From Flavobacteriaceae bacterium (GTDB lineage Bacteria > Bacteroidota > Bacteroidia > Flavobacteriales > Flavobacteriaceae), in assembly GCA_024635765.1 (NCBI GenBank), contig JAGXIE010000168.1, forward strand, positions 1-34,538: 34,538 nt of DNA. The letters run 5' to 3'. Each line of letters starts with the position of its first letter. The stretch's first letter is position 1. A model generated the notes under the pieces. That model saw only the letters and a list, made by a program, of their open reading frames with translations. It did not search any database and was not told the origin of the DNA. Positions 15,616 through 22,896 of this stretch are shown here, piece after piece. The position numbers were made by a program, and so were the translations under genes.

Positions 15616-16650
15616 ATGAAATACACTACTCTTCCACACACTAATATAAAAGTCAGCAAGTTATGCCTAGGCACAATGACTTGGGGCAATCAAAATTCCC
15701 AACAAGAGGGTTTTGAGCAAATGGATTACGCTTTGGATCAAGGTATCAACTTTTTTGATACTGCCGAATTATATCCCGTTCCCGCTCAACAGGAAACCTA
15801 TGCCAAAACCGAGCGAATCATTGGCAACTGGTTTGAAAAAACTGGCAATAGAGATAAGGTTGTTTTAGCGTCTAAAATAGCAGGAACTGGTGATTACACA
15901 GCGCACATAAGGACTAATGGATTTAGTCCAGAAGCATTGAAAGATGCCGTCAACCAAAGTTTGAAACGTCTAAAAACCGATTATATTGATTTGTACCAAT
16001 TGCACTGGCCAGAACGAACGACCAATACGTTTGGTATAAGGGATTACCAGCACAAAGAAGAACAATGGGAAGATAATTTTAATCAGATCCTACAGACATT
16101 AGATGAGATTATTAAATCTGGAAAAGTAAGACAGGTGGGGATTTCAAATGAAAAAGCCTGGGGCACGATGCGCTATCTAGAGGAATCCAGAACTCATCAT
16201 TTACCTAGAATGATAACCATTCAAAATGCGTATTCATTATTGAACAGGGTTTTTGAAGGTGACATGGCAGAGATAGCAATCAGAGAACAAATCGGACTTT
16301 TAGCATATTCACCAATGGCCTTTGGTGTTTTATCTGGCAAATATATAAATGGAACTGCTCGGGATAACTCAAGACTGAAACTGTTTCCTAGATTTTCAAG
16401 ATATAGTTCAGAACAATCTACGGAAGCAACAAAGCGCTATTTGAAAATTGCAGAAGAGAATAACATGAGCCTTGCACAGATGTCACTGGCTTTTGTGACA
16501 AGTCGTCCCTTCATTACAAGTAATATTATAGGCGCGACACGTATATCTCAATTAAAAGAAAATATTGCAAGTATTCATGTGAATTTAACTGATGAAGTTT
16601 TAGACGCCATAGAGAAAGTGCACAATGAAATTCCAAATCCTGCGCCTTAA
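15616..16650 (+). CDS. tas: Aldo/keto reductase of the Tas type
   Basis: This 344-residue NADP-dependent aldo/keto reductase has the catalytic tetrad Asp48, Tyr53 (DTAELYPVP), Lys87 (LASKIAG) and His130 (YQLHWPERTTNTFG). It matches E. coli Tas almost block for block: LGTMTWGNQNS, the insert near 130-145, IQNAYSLLNRVFEG, SPMAFGVLSGKY, RFSRYSSEQ, NIIGATRISQLKENI and the C-terminal NPAP. Tas-type proteins are TIM-barrel cytoplasmic reductases of uncertain natural substrate; the E. coli gene was found by its effect on tyrosine auxotrophy. It is monocistronic, with terminators on both sides. Confidence 0.92.
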   Translation: MKYTTLPHTNIKVSKLCLGTMTWGNQNSQQEGFEQMDYALDQGINFFDTAELYPVPAQQETYAKTERIIGNWFEKTGNRDKVVLASKIAGTGDYTAHIRTNGFSPEALKDAVNQSLKRLKTDYIDLYQLHWPERTTNTFGIRDYQHKEEQWEDNFNQILQTLDEIIKSGKVRQVGISNEKAWGTMRYLEESRTHHLPRMITIQNAYSLLNRVFEGDMAEIAIREQIGLLAYSPMAFGVLSGKYINGTARDNSRLKLFPRFSRYSSEQSTEATKRYLKIAEENNMSLAQMSLAFVTSRPFITSNIIGATRISQLKENIASIHVNLTDEVLDAIEKVHNEIPNPAP

Positions 16651-16667
16651 ATTACATTTAAGCATAA

Positions 16668-16699
16668 AAAAACCCCCTAAAGTACTTCAGGGGGTTTTT
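16668..16699. terminator. Bidirectional terminator between tas and the exbD operon
   Basis: AAAAACCCCCT (16668-16678) pairs perfectly with AGGGGGTTTTT (16689-16699) around a 10-nt loop. Ts flank it on both strands, as suits the convergent genes on either side. Confidence 0.95.
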
Positions 16700-16717
16700 A
16701 TTTATTGAACAATAACG

Positions 16718-17200
16718 TTACTTTTTATTTTCTGAAATATCACCTTTACGAGTCGTGTAATTGATCTTCAAAGCATTTTCTTTTCTTAATTCTTTCTTTA
16801 TATCACCTACGATTCCCATATTGGCATCCTTATCAACCTTAAGAGCGGTTGTCAAATAATCTCTCAACTCCTCACGTTTCGATGCTCGTTCGGCAGCTAT
16901 GAAAGCTTTAATATCGCCTACATCAGCAAACTTATCATTTAATTGAATTCGTGATTCTTTCCCATATTGGCTTTGAAAACGTTCTTGTGGTTGACCCACA
17001 TAAATATACATAATCAGATCTTTCTTATCAAGCTTTTCAACCTGATCAGCACTTGGCAATACGTTTTGAATCTTTAAGGTATTCTGACGCATTACCGTTG
17101 CCACCATGAAGAAAAACAGGAGCATGAATACAATATCAGGCAATGATGCCGTATTTATTGCAGGTAAATTACCAGATTTCTTTTTATTAAACTTGCCCAT
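16718..17200 (-). CDS. ExbD/TolR family protein (second copy)
   Basis: The protein is 160 residues. It has a short cytoplasmic start (MGKFNKKKSGNLPAINTASL), a single membrane helix at about 21-40 with the proton-relay Asp22 (LPDIVFMLLFFFMVATVM), and a periplasmic domain (LPSADQVEKLDKKDLIMYIYVG to the end). ExbD pairs with the ExbB channel to pass the proton-motive force to TonB or a Tol-like partner. It is the last gene of a four-gene operon starting at 19073 and lies 23 nt after the other exbD. Two different ExbD subunits in one operon are common in Bacteroidota. No tonB gene is present here, so the transducer must be elsewhere. Confidence 0.9.
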   Translation of the reverse strand: MGKFNKKKSGNLPAINTASLPDIVFMLLFFFMVATVMRQNTLKIQNVLPSADQVEKLDKKDLIMYIYVGQPQERFQSQYGKESRIQLNDKFADVGDIKAFIAAERASKREELRDYLTTALKVDKDANMGIVGDIKKELRKENALKINYTTRKGDISENKK

Positions 17201-17223
17201 TTAATTTTAGTTTTTCTTAATTA

Positions 17224-17826
17224 TTATTGTACTACTTCTGATAGTTTTTGAGGATACTCAATCTTAATTCTTTCAATCTTTTCTTTAAGTTTTTCCTTGT
17301 TACCTCTATAATTCACGTCATCAGAGTCCTTTTCCATCTGGGTCAGGGTCATTCCATAGAGCTCTTCAGCTCTTCTATCTCTCAAAATATTATAAGCTGC
17401 GACCAATTCATTTTGTACAGAAATATATGTTGAATAAGTCGTTTCTCTTTCGTTCTTTAAGGAAATAATGGCTTTGTCTGGATTATCAGATGAAGAAGGG
17501 TCTTTCTTACCATGACAATAACTACAGGCATCATCACCTGTACCACCTCCATTATCTAAAAACTCCATAGCTGCTTTGCGCAAATCTTTGAGTTCCATAA
17601 CTTCATCTTCCACCAACAATTGGTTTTTACCATTAATAAAAACGGTAAAGATGTTTTTTTCCTTAATGATCGGTGGTTCTGTTTGCTCATCGTCTATTGG
17701 TGGCAACTTTCTATTAAGACCAGTATCAGTCTCGATAGTTGTTGTAACCAAAAAGAAAATAAGAAGCAAGAAGGCTATATCTGCCATTGAGCCCGCATTA
17801 ACTTCTGGTGCTGATCTCTTTGCCAT
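17224..17826 (-). CDS. ExbD/TolR family protein (first copy) with Cys-containing periplasmic insert
   Basis: This 200-residue protein has the ExbD layout: an N-terminal cytoplasmic stretch, one helix at about 17-30 with proton-relay Asp16 (GSMADIAFLLLIFFLVTTT), and a periplasmic domain. It is longer than a usual ExbD (about 140 residues). A Gly/Asp-rich insert at 93-116 carries Cys101-Ser-Tyr-Cys104-His105 followed by KKDPSSSDNPDKA. CxxCH is the pattern for covalent haem c, but one motif in this context is more likely a disulfide pair. The protein belongs to the proton channel complex with the ExbB at 18300-19073. It starts 1 nt after the small membrane protein gene ends, so translation is probably coupled. 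Confidence 0.9.
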   Translation of the reverse strand: MAKRSAPEVNAGSMADIAFLLLIFFLVTTTIETDTGLNRKLPPIDDEQTEPPIIKEKNIFTVFINGKNQLLVEDEVMELKDLRKAAMEFLDNGGGTGDDACSYCHGKKDPSSSDNPDKAIISLKNERETTYSTYISVQNELVAAYNILRDRRAEELYGMTLTQMEKDSDDVNYRGNKEKLKEKIERIKIEYPQKLSEVVQ

Positions 17827-17827
17827 A

Positions 17828-18274
17828 TTATGTTATCATTTTTTTAACTCCAGCCCATATCATTGATGCTGCTGCTCCTACTATTAAAATGTAGAATGCA
17901 ATTAAACCAGCACCTGCCAAGTGTGATTCCATCGTTGTAGCGGGAGCTCCATTATACATATAGTTTCCTGCGTCAGATCCGTTTGATAGCAAATAAGCAA
18001 CCACTAAAACTACTGCAAATGAACCTATACCTATTAACGTATTTTTCAGTGAACCAGTATCTGTAAAGAGATTTTTTAACACAAAAATCAAAACGAAAAA
18101 AACTGTTAAGGCAAAAATTACATAAGTAACTATTGCCATTGGGTCAACAATTGCTGTATCTCCATTTAATGCAGCTGCCTTTATAGGCCCATCTCCTTTA
18201 GCAATGATGCGCACCAAGAATACGATACCCAACAAGCTTAAAATTGCTGCTATGATTTTTAAAATTTTATACAT
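17828..18274 (-). CDS. Small membrane protein of the exbBD operon, function unknown
   Basis: The protein is 148 residues with four probable membrane helices at about 5-23, 46-66, 80-98 and 122-143 (the last FYILIVGAAASMIWAGVKKM). Loops between them are short and polar (AKGDGPIKAAALNGD, NGSDAGNYMYNGAPA). It has no recognised enzyme motif. It lies between exbB (25 nt upstream) and exbD (1 nt downstream). Four-gene operons with an extra membrane protein in this position occur in other flavobacteria as I recall, which suggests a dedicated accessory subunit of this ExbB/ExbD complex. That role is inference. Confidence 0.82.
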   Translation of the reverse strand: MYKILKIIAAILSLLGIVFLVRIIAKGDGPIKAAALNGDTAIVDPMAIVTYVIFALTVFFVLIFVLKNLFTDTGSLKNTLIGIGSFAVVLVVAYLLSNGSDAGNYMYNGAPATTMESHLAGAGLIAFYILIVGAAASMIWAGVKKMIT

Positions 18275-18299
18275 AATTCTTATTTGTAATACTTATTTA

Positions 18300-19073
18300 T
18301 TATTTTCTTCTAATCAACAAATCCATCAATGTGATAGATGCATCTTCCATATCATTAACAATACTGTCAATTTTGGCAATGATGTAATTGTAAAATATTT
18401 GAAGAATAATCGCAACAATAAGACCGAATACCGTTGTCAAAAGTGCTACCTTAATACCTCCAGCAACAAGTGATGGCTGCATATCTCCAGCAGCTTCAAT
18501 TTTATCAAAAGCTTGAATCATACCGATTACCGTACCCATGAACCCGAGCATTGGAGCTAAAGCGATGAATAAAGATATCCAAGATACATTTTTTTCCAAT
18601 TGTCCCATTTGAACACCTCCATATGCGACCACGGCCTTTTCAACCGCGTCAATACCTTCGTCTGTTCTGTCTAAACCTTGATAAAAGATGGAGGCAACAG
18701 GTCCTTTTGTGTTTCTGCAAACTTCTTTAGCAGCTTCAACACCACCAGAATTTAATGCATCCTCAACATCTTGAGTTAATTTTTTTGTATTTGTTGTAGA
18801 TAAGTTTAAAAAGATAATTCTCTCAATAGCAATTGCCAATCCGAGAATTAAACATAATAATACGATACCCATGAAGCCAGGTCCTCCTTCAATAAAACGC
18901 TTTTTTAACTCCTGATGAAATCCTAACTCCTCTTCTGCTGGAGCTTCAGTGGTTTCCTCTTGAGTTAGAGTTGCAACTGTTGTTGTTGCTGTTGTGTTTG
19001 CAAATGTAGTTGCACTAACATTTCCGAAAGCCATGATACCTGTTATGGCAAGGATAGAAAATAGTCTTTTCAT
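18300..19073 (-). CDS. exbB: MotA/TolQ/ExbB family proton channel protein
   Basis: The protein is 257 residues. Residues 1-22 are a cleavable signal-like helix (MKRLFSILAITGIMAFGNVSA), then a Thr/Glu-rich periplasmic segment to about 50, which ExbB proteins of this type often carry. Three membrane helices follow at about 66-86 (GFMGIVLLCLILGLAIAIER), 165-185 (SLFIALAPMLGFMGTVIGMI) and 205-230 (GIKVALLTTVFGLIVAIIL). APMLGFMGTVIGMI and GGIKVALLTTVFGL are the conserved pore motifs. It forms the pentameric inner-membrane channel that the two ExbD proteins plug. It is the first gene of the operon. The promoter is probably at about 19106. Confidence 0.93.
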   Translation of the reverse strand: MKRLFSILAITGIMAFGNVSATTFANTTATTTVATLTQEETTEAPAEEELGFHQELKKRFIEGGPGFMGIVLLCLILGLAIAIERIIFLNLSTTNTKKLTQDVEDALNSGGVEAAKEVCRNTKGPVASIFYQGLDRTDEGIDAVEKAVVAYGGVQMGQLEKNVSWISLFIALAPMLGFMGTVIGMIQAFDKIEAAGDMQPSLVAGGIKVALLTTVFGLIVAIILQIFYNYIIAKIDSIVNDMEDASITLMDLLIRRK

Positions 19074-19105
19074 TGTTCTGATCTTAATTTTATTAGTTAA
19101 AGTGA

Positions 19106-19113
19106 TAAAGATA
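19106..19113 (-). promoter_or_regulatory. Candidate -7 element of the exbB operon
   Basis: On the minus strand this reads TATCTTTA, one mismatch from TAnnTTTG, 32 nt before the exbB start. No good -33 TTTG is seen. The rest of the gap 19074-19251 shows no gene or clear structure. Confidence 0.35.
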
Positions 19114-19251
19114 TAAAAAAATTATAATTAAAAAATAAATTAACGGTAGAGAATTAAGGCAATTGATATTCGCCAACACTTAAAATCATTGACAATACCA
19201 AAGACTCGTAGCCATTTAATCCACTCTTCTTGTAATCCATTAACCTATTTG

Positions 19252-19339
19252 CAGAGAGGAAGGGATTCGAACCCTCGATACGCTTTTGGCGTATACACAC
19301 TTTCCAGGCGTGCGCCTTCGACCACTCGGCCACCTCTCT
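19252..19339 (-). tRNA. tRNA-Ser (anticodon GGA)
   Basis: The minus strand folds into an 88-nt serine tRNA. The acceptor stem AGAGAGG pairs with CCTCTCT, and G is the discriminator. The D arm is TGGCCGAGTGGTCGAAGGC and the anticodon loop CTGGAAA carries GGA, which reads UCU and UCC. A long variable arm (TATACGCCAAAAGCGTAT) is typical of class II tRNAs, and the T arm contains GGTTCGAATCC. The 3' CCA is not encoded, so it is added after transcription. No gene is seen in the 69 nt between it and ansA. Confidence 0.97.
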
Positions 19340-19408
19340 AATGATCTTGAAATTTCAATGCCAAATAACGAAAAAAGATTTAGTGCAAAAAAATTTTATA
19401 CGTTAATT

Positions 19409-20440
19409 TTAAGACATTTCTCCACGTAGTGAGGTTTCAAATATGGTTTTGAAGGTTTTAGCAGAAATTTTTTCGCCTAAAAGGTACATGAGTTTCGCAA
19501 TTGCAGCTTCTGTGGTGATATCTTTACCTGATATAAGTCCCAGAGATTTTAGTTGAGAACTCGTTTCATACTGTCCCATCATTACACTTCCACCAGAACA
19601 TTGAGTCACATTAATAATAGGAAGGCCTTTTTTAATGGTTTGTTTTATTAACTCCAAAAACCACTTTTGCGTTGTTGTGTTTCCAGCCCCATATGTCTCT
19701 AGGATTACCCCTTCAAGATCTTGAGTGTTTAAAATACTTTCTAATACAGATTTTGAGATCCCAGGAAACAACTTGATTAAAGCAATGTTAGTACGAAAAA
19801 CCTTATGTGCTTTTAGCTTCTTTCTAGGATTAGCCTTCAATAAATATTCCTTATATATTTTCAAATGCACACCTGATTCGGCTAAACAATGATAGTTTAA
19901 TGACTCAAACGCTTCAAAATGTTCCGCATTAATTTTGGTGGTCCTATTGCCTCGGTACAGTTTATATTCAAAATAAAGGCCTACTTCTTTAATGATTGGT
20001 TTTCCATTTTGTTGTTGTGAAGCCATCTGAATTGACGTAATCAAGTTTTCCTTGGCGTCTGTTCGTAAATCACCAATCGGAAGTTGCGACCCTGTAAAGA
20101 TGACTGGTTTTGTCAAGTTTTCGAGCATAAAACTCAATGCTGAAGCTGAATAACTCATTGTATCGCTTCCATGTAATACCACAAACCCATCAAAACGGTC
20201 ATAATTATCTTCAATAATTTCAGCAATTTGAACCCAATAGTCTGGATTCATATTTGAAGAATCAATTGGATTTTTAAAAGAAACTGTTTTAATGTCACAA
20301 TCCAGCAACTTTAATTCAGGTATATTTTTTAATAAATTATTAAAATCAAATGCTTTCAAGGCTCCGTTATTGGGATCCTTGATCATTCCGATAGTACCAC
20401 CAGTATAAATAAGTAAAATATTTGGTTGAGATGTTGGCAT
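19409..20440 (-). CDS. ansA: Type I (cytoplasmic) L-asparaginase
   Basis: The protein is 343 residues, normal for the family. The nucleophile motif YTGGTIGM (Thr13 and Thr16 region), HGSDTM at 90-95 and Lys130 of TDAKENL are the active-site elements of the asparaginase/glutaminase fold. PVIFTGSQLPIG and the C-terminal part (GVILETYGAGNTTT, TQCSGGSVMMGQYETS) also match. There is no signal peptide, so it acts in the cytoplasm, hydrolysing asparagine to aspartate and ammonia. It starts 2 nt after tatD ends, so the two form an operon (tatD-ansA). Confidence 0.95.
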   Translation of the reverse strand: MPTSQPNILLIYTGGTIGMIKDPNNGALKAFDFNNLLKNIPELKLLDCDIKTVSFKNPIDSSNMNPDYWVQIAEIIEDNYDRFDGFVVLHGSDTMSYSASALSFMLENLTKPVIFTGSQLPIGDLRTDAKENLITSIQMASQQQNGKPIIKEVGLYFEYKLYRGNRTTKINAEHFEAFESLNYHCLAESGVHLKIYKEYLLKANPRKKLKAHKVFRTNIALIKLFPGISKSVLESILNTQDLEGVILETYGAGNTTTQKWFLELIKQTIKKGLPIINVTQCSGGSVMMGQYETSSQLKSLGLISGKDITTEAAIAKLMYLLGEKISAKTFKTIFETSLRGEMS

Positions 20441-20442
20441 AT

Positions 20443-21210
20443 CTATATATTGAATACGTCTTTAGAGTTTTGAGTGGTAATTTCGGCAATTTTTTCGTTG
20501 GAAAGTCCATAGATTTCAGATAGTTTTTCCAATACCTTTATTATATAGGAACTCTCATTGCGTTTTCCGCGATACGGTTTTGGTGCTAAATAAGGTGAAT
20601 CGGTTTCAAGAACAATATGTTTTAAATCAATTTGATTCAAGAATTTGTCGATGCCTCCATTCGTGAAAGTGACAACTCCTCCTATGCCTAATTTCATCTT
20701 ATAAGAAATGGCTTTTTCGGCTTGTTCTAAATTGCCTGTAAAGCAATGAAATATACCGAATAAACTCTTACTTTTTTCTTCCTCGAGTACTTCGAAAATT
20801 TCATCAAATGCTTCTCTACAGTGAATTACAATTGGAAGTTTGTACTTTTTCGCCAATCGTATCTGATGTTTAAAGGCCTCAATTTGTATGGGTAATGTGC
20901 TTTTGTCCCAATACAAGTCGATTCCTATCTCACCTATGGCGTAAAATTGGCGTTTGGCGAGCATATTTTCTACATGTAGCAATTCCACCTTATAGTTGTC
21001 TTTAATATGAGTAGGATGCAATCCCATCATTAAAAAAACATGATTGGGAAAATCAGCCTCTAACTGAAGCATGGACCCTATATATGTAGAATCGATTGCT
21101 GGAATAAAAAAACGCGAAACATTATTATCAATAGCACGACGGATCATTTCATGTCTGTCTTCATCAAATGCTTCGCTATATAAATGGGTATGTGTGTCTG
21201 TAATAATCAT
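20443..21210 (-). CDS. tatD: TatD family metal-dependent DNase/hydrolase
   Basis: This 255-residue TIM-barrel hydrolase has metal ligands His7 and His9 (DTHTHLYSEAFDED), the Glu of AIGEIGIDLYWD, the His of PIVIHCREAFDE, the His of FHCFTGNLEQA and the Asp of ETDSPYLAPKPYRGKRNE. Family members are Mg2+-dependent 3'-5' exonucleases linked to DNA repair and apoptosis-like DNA breakdown. Others act on D-aminoacyl groups or have unknown substrates. It is cytoplasmic, the first gene of tatD-ansA, and divergent from the retropepsin-like gene with only 42 bp between start codons. Confidence 0.95.
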   Translation of the reverse strand: MIITDTHTHLYSEAFDEDRHEMIRRAIDNNVSRFFIPAIDSTYIGSMLQLEADFPNHVFLMMGLHPTHIKDNYKVELLHVENMLAKRQFYAIGEIGIDLYWDKSTLPIQIEAFKHQIRLAKKYKLPIVIHCREAFDEIFEVLEEEKSKSLFGIFHCFTGNLEQAEKAISYKMKLGIGGVVTFTNGGIDKFLNQIDLKHIVLETDSPYLAPKPYRGKRNESSYIIKVLEKLSEIYGLSNEKIAEITTQNSKDVFNI

Positions 21211-21229
21211 TTTACAAAATTAATCGTTT

Positions 21230-21237
21230 TATATTTG
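21230..21237 (+). promoter_or_regulatory. -7 element of the retropepsin-like gene promoter
   Basis: TATATTTG matches TAnnTTTG exactly, 15 nt before the ATG at 21253. It supports that start and not the in-frame ATG at 21184, which lies inside tatD. Confidence 0.6.
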
Positions 21238-21252
21238 TACAAACACAAAATC

Positions 21253-21693
21253 ATGACAACGTTGAAAGATTTTCTCCTTGATAAAGGTTATACTAAAATA
21301 AAGCTCACCCTAACTAAAACAAATCATTTTGAACTAAAAGCCTCCATAAACGGTATCAAAGGAATGTTCATTCTAGATACTGGGGCTTCAAGTTCTTGTG
21401 TTGGATTTGAAGCTATTGAAACTTTTAAATTAAAAGCGAAGGAAAGCGAAATAAAGGCCGCAGGTGCTGGGGCAACAGATATGCTTACGCAAATCGCAAA
21501 AAAGAATAAACTAAAAATTGGCAAATGGAAAAAAGAGAAGGTAGCATTGATTTTATTTAATCTCACACATGTTAATACCGCACTCACGACATACAATGCC
21601 AAACCTGTTGACGGTATCATTGGAGCCGACATTCTTAAAAAAGGCAAGGCTATCATTGACTATGACAAAAAGTATTTATACTTAAAATTGTAG
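21253..21693 (+). CDS. Retropepsin-like aspartic protease domain protein
   Basis: The protein is 146 residues from the ATG at 21253. A longer reading from 21184 overlaps tatD and adds Cys-rich junk before the promoter, so I reject it. The catalytic motif LDTGASSS has Asp42, and GIIGADIL at 121-128 is the flap-distal psi-loop motif of clan AA proteases. A single Asp-Thr-Gly means the active enzyme must be a dimer, as in retroviral protease. There is no signal peptide or membrane span, so it is predicted to be cytoplasmic. Bacterial members of this family are mostly uncharacterised. It is divergent from tatD and 64 nt upstream of the response regulator, on the same strand. Confidence 0.87.
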   Translation: MTTLKDFLLDKGYTKIKLTLTKTNHFELKASINGIKGMFILDTGASSSCVGFEAIETFKLKAKESEIKAAGAGATDMLTQIAKKNKLKIGKWKKEKVALILFNLTHVNTALTTYNAKPVDGIIGADILKKGKAIIDYDKKYLYLKL

Positions 21694-21757
21694 TATATTT
21701 CTTTATCTATTAAGCTAAAGTATTATCTTTATAATCGAATCCCTTTATTAATAGCAC

Positions 21758-22393
21758 ATGCAAGCCTCTATCATTATAGCAGACGATCACCCTCTTATAC
21801 TTAAAGGTCTAAATGATTTTTTGTTAGAAAAAGAATATAACGTTTTGGCAAGTGCCGTAAATGGTAAAGAGGCATTTAAACTGATTAAAGACTTGGAGCC
21901 CGACATAGCTATTTTGGATATACGGATGCCCTTTCTTTCTGGTTTAGAAATCGCAAAACTTTGTGACGAACAGAATTTATCCACAAAAATTATCATTATC
22001 ACATTTGAAAAGGACGAAGCCACATATAAAGAAGCCAAGTCCTTGCATATCTATGGTTATGTCTTAAAGGAATTTGCGCTCGTAGAACTTGAGAACTGCA
22101 TTGCAGCCATTTCAAATGGTAAAAGCTATTTCAGCCCTGAATTGATTCAATATTTAGAAATTGTTGAAGCACCTGAAGAACTGGAGCTATTGACGCCGGC
22201 TGAAAAAACCGTTCTAAAGCTTATTGCCCAAAATAAAACAGCAAAAGAAATTGGCAAGATACTCTTTGTGTCTGATAGAACTATTGAAAAACATAAAAGT
22301 CATATCATAAAAAAACTCGATCTGGAATCCAAAGGAGGTAGTTTGGCCATCTTCGCAAAAGAAAATGAGGAATTTTTAGATAAAAATACGTAG
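21758..22393 (+). CDS. Orphan NarL/LuxR-family response regulator
   Basis: The protein is 211 residues. A receiver domain covers 1-120 with Asp9-Asp10, phosphoacceptor Asp54 (AILDIRMP), Thr82 and Lys104, all intact. A LuxR-type helix-turn-helix lies at 145-195 (LLTPAEKTVLKLIAQNKTAKEI, with recognition helix VSDRTIEKHKSHI at 171-183). It should bind DNA as a dimer when phosphorylated. No histidine kinase is encoded in the window, so the partner is unlinked. A -7-like element TATCTTTA lies at 21724-21731. Its stop codon falls inside the first of three identical-core 7-2-7 palindromes (22387-22402). These are the layout bound by NarL-type regulators, so it is the prime candidate for controlling the three units downstream. 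Its own promoter has no such palindrome. Confidence 0.94.
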   Translation: MQASIIIADDHPLILKGLNDFLLEKEYNVLASAVNGKEAFKLIKDLEPDIAILDIRMPFLSGLEIAKLCDEQNLSTKIIIITFEKDEATYKEAKSLHIYGYVLKEFALVELENCIAAISNGKSYFSPELIQYLEIVEAPEELELLTPAEKTVLKLIAQNKTAKEIGKILFVSDRTIEKHKSHIIKKLDLESKGGSLAIFAKENEEFLDKNT

Positions 22394-22434
22394 TTCTACG
22401 TATTGTTTGGTATTTACTTAATCACGATATTTAC
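22385..22434 (+). promoter_or_regulatory. Unit 1 palindromic operator and promoter
   Basis: AATACGTAGTTCTACGTATT (22385-22404) is a perfect palindrome except for the 2-nt centre. Its core is heptamer TACGTAG, TT, heptamer CTACGTA. TTG (22403-22405) or TTTG (22406-22409) can act as -33, and GATATTTA (22426-22433) as a weak -7 element. The expected start is near 22438, putting the palindrome centre near -44, a place used by activators. The weak -7 box fits an activator-dependent promoter. Confidence 0.7.
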
Positions 22435-22468
22435 AGTGCTATTAATCAATTTCCTTTTAGGATGTTTA

Positions 22469-22500
22469 AGAGCTCTGTCTCAGCAGTGATTCAGAGCTCT
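22469..22500 (+). other. Unit 1 leader hairpin
   Basis: AGAGCTCTG (22469-22477) pairs with CAGAGCTCT (22492-22500) around a 14-nt loop ending TGATT. No T-run follows, so it is not by itself a good terminator. The same position in units 2 and 3 has a related hairpin with Ts, so it may be an attenuator, a processing site or an RNA stabiliser. Confidence 0.65.
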
Positions 22501-22528
22501 AACCTAAAAGATTCAAACTAAAAGTATC

Positions 22529-22630
22529 ATGAAATCAAAAGTCAGCTTAATCAATACATTATTTATCATTGGATTGGTCATAAGTTCTGTACTCATAATA
22601 TCTATGAATATTCTTGTTAATTTTTTTTAG
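22529..22630 (+). CDS. Unit 1 micropeptide, 33 residues, single membrane span
   Basis: The frame ATG (22529) to TAG (22628-22630) encodes MKSKVSLINTLF, then a hydrophobic stretch from about residue 11 to 26 containing IIGLVISSVLIIS, and the end MNILVNFF. Two Lys precede one hydrophobic helix, as in small inner-membrane peptides. The 37-residue peptide of unit 3 aligns without gaps over 33 residues (IIGL-x-x-S, LII, NIL-x-NF-aromatic at the C-terminus), which argues strongly that both are translated. It lies between the leader hairpin and a terminator at 22659. I know of no named family. Possible roles are a membrane-enzyme modulator, a stress peptide or a type I toxin-like peptide. Confidence 0.72.
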   Translation: MKSKVSLINTLFIIGLVISSVLIISMNILVNFF

Positions 22631-22658
22631 TTATTAGTTAGTTAGTTTTATCAAGAAC

Positions 22659-22693
22659 AAAAGCGCTTTCTGGAGTCCAGATTGCGCTTTTTT
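22659..22693 (+). terminator. Unit 1 terminator
   Basis: AAAAGCGC (22659-22666) pairs with GCGCTTTT (22684-22691). The inner CTGG/CCAG continues the stem, and six Ts end at 22693. Confidence 0.88.
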
Positions 22694-22721
22694 GGTTAAA
22701 AACCCTTCTTTTTAGTCAAAA

Positions 22722-22770
22722 AATACGTAGAACTACGTATTGTTTGGCATTATTAAAACCACGATATTTG
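22722..22770 (+). promoter_or_regulatory. Unit 2 palindromic operator and promoter
   Basis: AATACGTAGAACTACGTATT (22722-22741) is the same palindrome with an AA centre. TTG follows as -33, and GATATTTG (22763-22770) is the best -7 match of the three, one base from TAnnTTTG. The expected start is near 22775. Confidence 0.7.
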
Positions 22771-22774
22771 TAAA

Positions 22775-22839
22775 GCTATTAATTCTTAGGGGGATTATTT
22801 AAATTAAAAGGCTCTAGATATTTTTTCTAGAGCTTTTTT
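22775..22839 (+). ncRNA. Unit 2 candidate small RNA, about 65 nt
   Basis: Transcription from the unit 2 promoter would start near 22775 with AGCTATTAAT, which the other units share as GCTATT. It would stop at an intrinsic terminator: GCTCTAGA (22811-22818), TCTAGAGC (22826-22833), then six Ts to 22839. The 65-nt product contains no reading frame. Only ATGAAAAAATAA at 22877 follows, which may be a decayed start of the peptide gene. The 5' end and hairpin position match the leaders of units 1 and 3, so the RNA itself may be the conserved product. Ends are inferred. Confidence 0.6.
22806..22839 (+). terminator. Unit 2 intrinsic terminator
   Basis: An 8-bp perfect stem GCTCTAGA/TCTAGAGC with a 7-nt T-rich loop is followed directly by six Ts. 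It occupies the place of the leader hairpin in units 1 and 3. Confidence 0.88.
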
Positions 22840-22896
22840 CATTTTAAGATTTTGCCAAATCATAACTTTAATCTAAATGAAAAAATAAAGAGTAAA

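Noticed and set aside
17512-17526. A c-type cytochrome encoded in the exbD operon
   Set aside because: A single CxxCH in an ExbD protein with no distal axial Met or His pattern and no cytochrome domain is not enough. I report it only as an unusual motif.
19252-19339. tRNA gene as a mobile-element insertion site
   Set aside because: No integrase, repeated tRNA 3' end or atypical genes flank it. Both neighbours are core genes.
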